A stretch of 10,764 nucleotides of DNA from Anaerolineae bacterium (lineage in GTDB: Bacteria; Chloroflexota; Anaerolineae; E26-bin7): contig JAOZOT010000037.1 in the NCBI GenBank assembly GCA_029933115.1, positions 5,764 through 16,527 on the forward strand. The letters are read 5' to 3'. The position numbers and the translations under genes are program-made. Below the pieces are notes generated by a model. It did no database searches and had not been told where the DNA came from. It was given only the letters and a program-made list of their open reading frames with translations. Positions 5,246 through 10,764 of the stretch are shown in pieces. Every line of letters starts with the position of its first letter. Position 1 is the first letter of the stretch.

Positions 5246-5914
5246 TTAACTTGCGGCTATAGCTTCCTCAGCCGTAGACTTTTCGGGCAAAACATCACCT
5301 TTATAGATCCAAACTTTAACCCCAATCCGTCCGAAGGTGGTCAGGGCCTCGCTTTGGGCGTAGTCAATATCTGCACGCAGAGTATGGCGAGGCACCCGCC
5401 CCTCGCGGAAGGTCTCACTACGAGCCATCTCTGCCCCGGCCAATCGTCCGCTGCAAGTGACCATCGCCCCCTTGGCTCCGGCCCGCATGGCCCGCCCGAT
5501 GGCCTGCTTCATAGCCCGCCGGAAGGAAATCCGCTTCTCCAACTGTTGGGCGATGTTCTCAGCGACGAGATAGGCGTCCAAATCCGGCTTCTCGATCTCC
5601 TGGACCTCAAGGCGAATCCGTTTGCCCTTTGTCAGTTCCTCCAATTTACGCTTCAGGGCGTTAATGCTGGTCCCTTTACGCCCGATAACAATACCCGGCT
5701 TGGCAGTCCAGATGGTTATAGAGACCTGCTTGGGGAAACGCTCTATCTCAATACTGGAAATGCCAGCCCGGTCCATCTCACTGCGAATCAGACGGCGGAT
5801 GGCAAAATCCTCGTGCAACAACTCAGCGTACTCCTGCCCCTCAGCGTACCACCTGGCCTTCCAATCTTTGATAATGCCGATCCGAAAACCATACGGATGT
5901 ACCTTTCGCCCCAA
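5246..5914 (-). CDS. rpsC: 30S ribosomal protein S3, TTG start
   Basis: S3 lies at the mRNA entry side of the small subunit and contributes, with S4 and S5, to mRNA unwinding. The family start M-G-R-K-V-H-P-Y-G-F-R is encoded from a TTG codon, with AAGGAGGGG at ideal distance and no ATG nearby, so I call TTG as the start. This gives 222 residues, normal for S3. The N-terminal type II KH domain carries its GRKG loop at 78-81 (VIGRKGTSI). The C-terminal domain has GAKGAMVTCSGRLAGAEMAR and the block EGRVPRHTLRADIDYAQSEA, then GRIGVKVWIYKGDVLPE. The frame is open 52 codons farther upstream, through rplV, but those residues do not resemble S3. It ends 13 bases before rplP. Confidence 0.97.
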   Translation of the reverse strand: MGRKVHPYGFRIGIIKDWKARWYAEGQEYAELLHEDFAIRRLIRSEMDRAGISSIEIERFPKQVSITIWTAKPGIVIGRKGTSINALKRKLEELTKGKRIRLEVQEIEKPDLDAYLVAENIAQQLEKRISFRRAMKQAIGRAMRAGAKGAMVTCSGRLAGAEMARSETFREGRVPRHTLRADIDYAQSEALTTFGRIGVKVWIYKGDVLPEKSTAEEAIAAS

Positions 5915-5918
5915 TTGA

Positions 5919-5927
5919 CCCCTCCTT
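5919..5927 (-). promoter_or_regulatory. Ribosome binding site that fixes the rpsC TTG start
   Basis: The minus strand reads AAGGAGGGG, an almost complete anti-16S match, ending four bases before TTG (GGAGG core to start, six bases). It is the main reason for calling TTG as the rpsC start, together with the conserved protein sequence that begins at that codon. Confidence 0.85.
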
Positions 5928-5960
5928 AATGCTCTGAACAAAAAGCACCGTTCACTGCCG

Positions 5961-6308
5961 TCACTCCTCTCCTTCCTTGAGTACAACAGTGATGTGAGTA
6001 GAACGCTTTCTAATTGGTTTGAATCGGCCCCGAGCGCCAAAGCGGCGCCAGCGACGCGTTGGGCCGCCATCGGCGGTAATGCGAGCGATATAGAGGTATT
6101 CTCTATCCAACCCTATATCTTCAGCATTGGCCACAGCCGACTTGATAGTCTTGTACACAGGCTTGGCTGCTGCCTGAGGCATAAACTTGAGCATGGTCAA
6201 AGCATCATCAACCCACCGACCTCGCACCTGGTCAATCACAAGGCGCACTTTTTGGGGAGACATGCGCACGTATCTGCTCACTGCTCTGACTTCACCCTCA
6301 TCCATCAT
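5961..6308 (-). CDS. rplV: 50S ribosomal protein L22
   Basis: L22 contacts all domains of 23S rRNA and sends a beta-hairpin into the exit tunnel beside L4. The 115-residue product matches the family. It shows VSRYVRMSPQKVRLVIDQVRG at the N-terminus, NAEDIGLDREYLYIARITAD in the middle and the tunnel hairpin PTRRWRRFGARGRFKPIRKR, followed by THITVVL at the end. Two ATG codons in tandem open the gene; the first is used here because it lies a normal distance from GAGAGGACA, but starting at the second would change only one residue. The gap from rpsS is 30 bases and to rpsC 46 bases. Confidence 0.97.
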   Translation of the reverse strand: MMDEGEVRAVSRYVRMSPQKVRLVIDQVRGRWVDDALTMLKFMPQAAAKPVYKTIKSAVANAEDIGLDREYLYIARITADGGPTRRWRRFGARGRFKPIRKRSTHITVVLKEGEE

Positions 6309-6338
6309 TGTCCTCTCCCGTTTTACCCCGCAACGAAG

Positions 6339-6632
6339 CTATTTTTTCTTCTTCCTCGCCTTAGTGCCCTTCTCTTTATATGTATGGCCCCGAAACAACC
6401 TGGTGGGGGCGAACTCTCCCAGCTTGTGCCCCACCATGTTCTCAGTAATATAGATGGGCACATGGCGCCGACCGTCGTGCACAGCAATGGTGTGTCCCAC
6501 CATCTGAGGAAAGATCGTCGAAGCTCGCGACCAGGTCTTGATCACGCGTTTTTCGCCGGTTTTATTCATGTCCTCGATTCTTTTCAGCAGCTTGGGGTCT
6601 ACATAGGGCCCTTTCTTCAACGATCTGGACAT
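6339..6632 (-). CDS. rpsS: 30S ribosomal protein S19
   Basis: S19 binds 16S rRNA with S13 in the head of the small subunit, near the A-site tRNA. The product has 97 residues and starts MSRSLKKGPYVDPKLLKRI, the family signature. The middle KTWSRASTIFPQMVGHTIAVHDGR and the PIYITENMVGHKLGEFAPTR block are diagnostic. The tail ends in four lysines. GGAGGT lies five bases before the ATG and includes bases of the rplB stop region, so the two genes are almost certainly translationally coupled. The frame is open for another 65 codons upstream, but that part overlaps the clear rplB reading and is not coding. Confidence 0.98.
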   Translation of the reverse strand: MSRSLKKGPYVDPKLLKRIEDMNKTGEKRVIKTWSRASTIFPQMVGHTIAVHDGRRHVPIYITENMVGHKLGEFAPTRLFRGHTYKEKGTKARKKKK

Positions 6633-6634
6633 GG

Positions 6635-7471
6635 TTACCTCCGCTTCTTCCCACGCCGGCGCACGATCCACTTGTCGGTCGCCTTGTTGCGCCGTGTCTT
6701 GTAGCCCAGGGTAGGCTTGCCCCAAGGGCTCTTGGGTGATGGCATCCCAATAGGAGCTTTGCCCTCTCCCCCTCCATGAGGATGATCGCGAGGGCTCATC
6801 GCCGAGCCCCGTACTGTCGGCCGCCAACCCAAGTGTCGCTTGCGCCCGGCCTTGCCCAGGCTAATGTTGCTGTGATCGGTATTACCTACCTGACCAATGG
6901 TAGCCATGCACTGTTGGTGAATCAACCGCACCTCGCCACTGGGAAGGCGCACGTGGGCGTATTTGCCCTCCTTAGCAACCAACTGGGCCGAGGTGCCCGC
7001 CGAACGCACCAATTGCCCACCCCGCCCTTGTTGCAACTCGATGTTGTGGATGACGGTGCCCACAGGGATGTTGGCCAGAGGCAGAGCATTGCCCACGCGT
7101 ATCTCGGCCTCAGGCCCCGACATGAGCACGTTGCCCACCGTCAAACCGAGAGGAGCTATAATGTAACGCTTCTCCCCATCGGCATAGGTCAGAAGGGCAA
7201 TACGGGCCGAACGATTGGGGTCGTACTCAATTGAGGTCACTTTGGCCGGGATGCCAAACTTGTCCCGCTTGAAATCAATGAGGCGATACCGACGCTTGTG
7301 ACCGCCACCCCGATGACGAACGGTGATTTTGCCCCGAAAGTTGCGCCCCGCCTTCTTGCGCAGCGGCACCAACAGGGATTTCTCCGGCTTGGTCTTGGTG
7401 ATTTCCTCAAAGGTAGAAACGCTCATTCCCCGCCGGCCAGGCGAGGTTGGCTTGTACGTTTTGATAGGCAT
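6635..7471 (-). CDS. rplB: 50S ribosomal protein L2
   Basis: L2 is a large 23S rRNA-binding protein at the subunit interface, needed for subunit joining and close to the peptidyl transferase centre. The ATG of MPIKTYKPTSPGRRGMSV gives 278 residues, matching the family. A TTG four codons upstream sits inside the ribosome binding site GGAGAGG and is rejected. Visible landmarks are HRGGGHKRRYRLIDFKR at 53-69, the RNA-binding SH3-like region with VGTVIHNIEL and GGQLVRSAGTSAQL, and the highly conserved DHPHGGGEG at 229-237 with its functionally important histidine. The segment before this reads AMSPR where many bacteria have AMNPV. The basic tail ends RRRGKKRR. The gene ends 2 bases before rpsS; the TAA stop lies within the rpsS ribosome binding region. 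Confidence 0.98.
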   Translation of the reverse strand: MPIKTYKPTSPGRRGMSVSTFEEITKTKPEKSLLVPLRKKAGRNFRGKITVRHRGGGHKRRYRLIDFKRDKFGIPAKVTSIEYDPNRSARIALLTYADGEKRYIIAPLGLTVGNVLMSGPEAEIRVGNALPLANIPVGTVIHNIELQQGRGGQLVRSAGTSAQLVAKEGKYAHVRLPSGEVRLIHQQCMATIGQVGNTDHSNISLGKAGRKRHLGWRPTVRGSAMSPRDHPHGGGEGKAPIGMPSPKSPWGKPTLGYKTRRNKATDKWIVRRRGKKRR

Positions 7472-7552
7472 AATCCTCTCCAATTACAACGCCGATTGAA
7501 ACTGTGGTATCTTCTCGATACTGCGGTGGGGGCAGGTCCCGCACCCGCCGAT

Positions 7553-7576
7553 GGGGCGACCGCCAGGGGGCGCCCC
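7553..7576. repeat. GC-rich inverted repeats in the rplW-rplB spacer
   Basis: GGGGCG (7553-7558) pairs with CGCCCC (7571-7576). The right arm also contains the exact 10-base palindrome GGGGCGCCCC (7567-7576), which overlaps the first base of the rplW stop codon. Farther along the spacer GGTG/CACC and GGG/CCC arms near 7525-7545 form a second imperfect hairpin, and GTATC/GATAC a third (about 7507-7521). The spacer has no open frame with a ribosome binding site and no T-run. Confidence 0.6.
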
Positions 7577-7863
7577 TAGACTCCCTCGAAAATGTCAATG
7601 CGCTCGCCAGGAGACAGAGTTACAATCGCTTTCTTCCAGGCAGGCTTCCTGGTCACAATCCGTCGTCCATAACGCCCCTTCTTGGGTGGCACGTTAATGA
7701 TGTTGACAGAAAGGACCTCGACACCAAATATCTCCTCTACCGCCTCTTTAACTTGGTGCTTGTTGGCCCGGCGGTCCACCTCGAAGGTGTACTTTCCATA
7801 CTCCGCTTGAGCACGAGTCTTCTCTGTATCAATGGGGCGCTTTATGACCTCGTAAATGTGCAT
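7576..7863 (-). CDS. rplW: 50S ribosomal protein L23
   Basis: L23 sits at the mouth of the exit tunnel and is the docking point for trigger factor and signal recognition particle. The 95-residue product is the standard bacterial length. It begins MHIYEVIKRPIDTEKT, has the FEVDRRANKHQVKEAVEEIF helix that carries many family matches, and the internal loop VPPKKGRYGRRIVTRKPAWKKA, and ends GERIDIFEGV. It starts 30 bases after the rplD stop. Its TAG stop lies at the edge of a GC-rich palindromic spacer: the last base of TAG is followed by GGGCG, and the base of the TAGGGGCG string pairs with CGCCCC a short distance downstream. The next gene, rplB, is 104 bases away, the largest gap in the S10 half. 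Confidence 0.97.
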   Translation of the reverse strand: MHIYEVIKRPIDTEKTRAQAEYGKYTFEVDRRANKHQVKEAVEEIFGVEVLSVNIINVPPKKGRYGRRIVTRKPAWKKAIVTLSPGERIDIFEGV

Positions 7864-7893
7864 CCTTCACCCCTCGCTATAAATACATCGAAA

Positions 7894-8514
7894 TCAACCC
7901 AGGATAGTCTCGATAACTTCAAGAGCCCCCAAGGGCATAATCAGGTAATCGTAGCCCAGAATATCGCGCACATTCAGGTACTGAGCCCGCAGGGTTTTCA
8001 CGTAGGGCAGGTTGTTGGCCGATTTTTCTACATTGGTGTTCCGTTCCGGCAGCAAGATCAGGGCGGAGGAGTAAACATCCAGGTTATCCAGGATAGCCTC
8101 CATCTCCTTCGTCCTGGGCTCAGGCATCTCCAGGGCATCCAGAACCACGATCTGGCCATCAGCAGCTTTCACCGAGAGGGCCGATTTCAAGGCCAGACGC
8201 CTCATCTTGCGCGGCATCTTCCGCCGATAGCTGCGGGGGCGTGGACCAAAGACGATGCCACCTCCTCGCCACTGGGGTTCACGGATGCTGCCGTGCCGGG
8301 CGCGGCCGGTGCCCTTTTGGCGCCAGGGCTTCCGCCCCCCTCCGCTGACCTCACCCCGCGTCTTGGTCTTGTGCGTGCCCTGACGGGCGTTGGCCAGTTG
8401 CCTGACCAGGGCCTGGTGCATCACAGGCTCATTGATGGGCACGGCAAAAATATCGTCTCTCAGTTCAACTTCTTTAATCGTCTCTCCAGACATATTGCGT
8501 ACCGGAACCAACAT
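7894..8514 (-). CDS. rplD: 50S ribosomal protein L4
   Basis: L4 binds 23S rRNA and extends a loop into the wall of the peptide exit tunnel. In E. coli it also represses its own S10 operon. I chose the ATG of MLVPVRNMSGETIKEVEL, which gives 206 residues, normal for L4; AAGGAG lies seven bases upstream. The same frame stays open far upstream, but that part is an out-of-frame reading of rplC. The tunnel loop is evident as TRGEVSGGGRKPWRQKGTGRARHGSIR and continues into PQWRGGG and VFGPRPRSY. The C-terminal part ends in VRDILGYDYLIMPLGALEVIE. The site of E. coli-type L4 autoregulation would be an S10 leader; here tuf precedes rpsJ closely and no such leader is present. Confidence 0.97.
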   Translation of the reverse strand: MLVPVRNMSGETIKEVELRDDIFAVPINEPVMHQALVRQLANARQGTHKTKTRGEVSGGGRKPWRQKGTGRARHGSIREPQWRGGGIVFGPRPRSYRRKMPRKMRRLALKSALSVKAADGQIVVLDALEMPEPRTKEMEAILDNLDVYSSALILLPERNTNVEKSANNLPYVKTLRAQYLNVRDILGYDYLIMPLGALEVIETILG

Positions 8515-8540
8515 CCTAATCTCCTTAAACAAGAGGTGCC

Positions 8541-9173
8541 CTATCGGGTCTTTCTCGCCTCCCTTATAATAAGCAGTCCATTCCTGGCCCCAGGCACAGC
8601 GCCTTTGACAGCCAGGAGGTTGCGCTCTGGATCCACCAGCACCACTTGCAGATTCTGCACGGTCACCCGGGCGTTGCCCATGCGTCCGGCCATGCGCATC
8701 CCTTTGTAGACGCGCCCTGGGGTGGTGCCTGCCCCGATGGAACCCGGGGCCCGGTGACGGTCCGACTGGCCGTGGGTCTTGGGGCCACCTCTGAAACCGT
8801 GACGCTTGACCACGCCGGCGAAACCCTTCCCCTTGGAGATACCGGTCACGTCCACGCGGTCGCCAACATCGAAGATGCTGACTCTGATTTTTTGGCCTTC
8901 TTCGTATTGGCTGACGTCGCTCACCCGAATCTCCCGCAGGTAACGCAAGGGAGGCAATTGATTTTTGCGCAAATGCCCCAACTGAGGTTGGGTAAGGCGT
9001 TTCGGCTTGACTTCCTCGAAACCGAGTTGAACGGCCGCGTAGCCATCCCGCTCCGGTGTCTTTATCTGAGTCACAAAACACGGCCCAGCTTCGATGACAG
9101 TCACGGGGACAACTTCCCCCTTCTCATCGAAAATCTGGGTCATGCCCACTTTTTTGCCCAAAATCCCTTTCAT
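8541..9173 (-). CDS. rplC: 50S ribosomal protein L3
   Basis: L3 is an early 23S rRNA-binding assembly protein whose long loop approaches the peptidyl transferase centre. I place the start at the ATG of MKGILGKKVGMTQIF, the conserved family beginning, with AGAGG seven bases upstream. An in-frame extension of ten residues to 9203 is not supported. The product is 210 residues, the usual size. Diagnostic blocks are KGKGFAGVVKRHGFRGG, the central loop HGQSDRHRAPGSIGAG followed by TTPGRVYKGMRMAGRMG, and NLLAVKGAVPGARNG near the C-terminus. The loop reads GSIGAGTTPG where E. coli has GSIGQNQTPG, so the glutamine that PrmB methylates in E. coli appears absent (from memory of the E. coli sequence). 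rplD follows after 26 bases. Confidence 0.98.
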   Translation of the reverse strand: MKGILGKKVGMTQIFDEKGEVVPVTVIEAGPCFVTQIKTPERDGYAAVQLGFEEVKPKRLTQPQLGHLRKNQLPPLRYLREIRVSDVSQYEEGQKIRVSIFDVGDRVDVTGISKGKGFAGVVKRHGFRGGPKTHGQSDRHRAPGSIGAGTTPGRVYKGMRMAGRMGNARVTVQNLQVVLVDPERNLLAVKGAVPGARNGLLIIREARKTR

Positions 9174-9186
9174 AACGATCCTCTCA

Positions 9187-9217
9187 GCGAATCGGCGAAT
9201 CAACGAATCTGCGAATC
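9187..9217. repeat. Four tandem copies of an 8-base repeat (GCGAATCN)
   Basis: Copies of GCGAATC begin at 9187, 9195, 9203 (as ACGAATC) and 9211, an exact 8-base period. An inverted copy, GATTCGC, lies at 9227-9233, and the inverted copy plus the last direct copies form the neighbouring hairpin. The array fills most of the 59-base rpsJ-rplC spacer and stops just short of the rplC ribosome binding site. Confidence 0.8.
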
Positions 9218-9232
9218 CAAGTCGCAGATTCG
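9204..9232 (-). repeat. 11-bp perfect hairpin directly after the rpsJ stop codon
   Basis: The arms CGAATCTGCGA (9204-9214) and TCGCAGATTCG (9222-9232) are perfect reverse complements around a 7-base loop. The stem starts at the base after the rpsJ stop codon. No U-run follows on the minus strand, so this does not look like an intrinsic terminator. It could instead protect or process the 3' end of the tuf-rpsJ message, or damp read-through into rplC. Confidence 0.75.
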
Positions 9233-9541
9233 CTACAGTTTGATCTCAATGTCTACCCCGGCCGGAAGGTTGAGCCGCATGAGAGTATCAATGGTCTTCG
9301 AGCCAGGGTCAATGACATCAATGAGACGCTTATGGGTACGGATCTCGAATTGCTCTCGGGAGTCCTTGTCAATGAAGGGCGAGCGCATAACGGTGAACTT
9401 TTCAATTTTGGTCGGCAAGGGCACCGGGCCGACCACGCGTGCACCTGTGCGTTCAGCCGTCTCTACGATTTGCTTCGCCGATTGATCGAGAACCCGATGG
9501 TCATAGGCCTTGAGACGAATTCGAATTTTCTGCTTGGCCAT
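9233..9541 (-). CDS. rpsJ: 30S ribosomal protein S10
   Basis: S10 sits in the head of the small subunit and, in many bacteria, also acts in transcription antitermination as NusE. The product has 102 residues, the family norm. It shows the expected N-terminus MAKQKIRIRLKAYDHRVLD, the central VVGPVPLPTKIEKFTVMRSP loop that reaches into the head, and the C-terminal PAGVDIEIKL. The ATG is preceded by a strong site (AGGAGGAGAGG) that begins right at the tuf stop codon 16 bases upstream, so translation of the two is likely linked. It is the first gene of the S10 cluster here, with no separate promoter visible between it and tuf. Ile codons are ATT or ATC only (8 and 3), in contrast to tuf. A perfect 11-bp hairpin abuts its stop codon. 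Confidence 0.98.
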   Translation of the reverse strand: MAKQKIRIRLKAYDHRVLDQSAKQIVETAERTGARVVGPVPLPTKIEKFTVMRSPFIDKDSREQFEIRTHKRLIDVIDPGSKTIDTLMRLNLPAGVDIEIKL

Positions 9542-9557
9542 CCAACCACCTCTCCTC

Positions 9558-10760
<1,203 letters not shown>

Positions 10761-10764
10761 TTAT

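Noticed and set aside
4904..5929. 341-codon open frame on the plus strand
   Set aside because: It is antisense to rplP and rpsC, both unmistakable; long opposite-strand frames are common in GC-rich coding DNA.
5915..6070. Extended N-terminus for S3 with a start upstream of TTG
   Set aside because: The added residues do not resemble S3 and overlap rplV; AAGGAGGGG and the conserved GRKVHPYGFR support TTG at 5914.
6633..6827. Extended N-terminus for S19
   Set aside because: The residues before MSRSLKKGPY lie within the rplB reading and are unlike S19.
7504..8709. 401-codon open frame on the plus strand
   Set aside because: It is antisense to rplW, rplD and part of rplC, which match their families over full length. 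The translation is low in recognisable structure and has no supporting ribosome binding site.
8515..9081. Long N-terminal extension of L4
   Set aside because: The open frame runs out of frame through rplC. L4 family sequence begins at the ATG ending at 8514, which has a good AAGGAG site.
9204..9232. Intrinsic terminator after rpsJ
   Set aside because: The stem is strong but no U-run follows on the minus strand, and an essential operon continues downstream.

Overview
This window is one continuous run of translation-machinery genes, all on the minus strand. Reading 5'->3' on that strand, from the right end of the window to the left, the order is tuf, then the S10 operon rpsJ-rplC-rplD-rplW-rplB-rpsS-rplV-rpsC-rplP-rpmC-rpsQ, then the spc operon rplN-rplX-rplE-rpsN-rpsH-rplF-rplR-rpsE. 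That makes 20 intact coding sequences in the classic bacterial order, with no gene missing, broken or inserted. The window opens 4 bases upstream of tuf. It ends 104 bases past the rpsE stop, before the rpmD/rplO/secY genes that usually follow. The plus strand carries no gene I can support; its long open frames are antisense shadows.

The organism is a bacterium with fairly GC-rich DNA and strong AGGAGG-type ribosome binding sites. S14 is the short zinc-binding type, L24 carries a C-terminal four-cysteine motif, and three genes start with TTG or GTG. Protein style, tuf lying directly before rpsJ, and the many short intergenic palindromes suggest Chloroflexota (Anaerolineae-like). That is a low-confidence guess made without any search.

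From tuf to rplN most junctions are tight, with 4-base overlaps at rplP/rpmC and rpmC/rpsQ and a 2-base gap at rplB/rpsS. The exceptions are a hairpin built on 8-base repeats after rpsJ, a 104-base GC-rich palindromic spacer between rplW and rplB, and a plainer 62-base spacer between rpsQ and rplN. The spc half is much looser: gaps of 98 (rplN/rplX), 220 (rplE/rpsN), 166 (rpsN/rpsH) and 253 bases (rpsH/rplF), each containing perfect or near-perfect inverted repeats. None has a T-run that would make it a convincing intrinsic terminator. I see no internal promoter I would defend, so the whole set is probably co-transcribed from upstream of the window.

The products build the ribosome (small subunit S3, S5, S8, S10, S14, S17, S19; large subunit L2, L3, L4, L5, L6, L14, L16, L18, L22, L23, L24, L29) and supply the elongation factor that brings aminoacyl-tRNA to it. 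I found no new protein system. What merits a second look is (1) the dense population of small palindromes in the spacers, several sharing a YTRAAR apex, and (2) the codon usage of tuf, which differs sharply from that of rpsJ immediately downstream.
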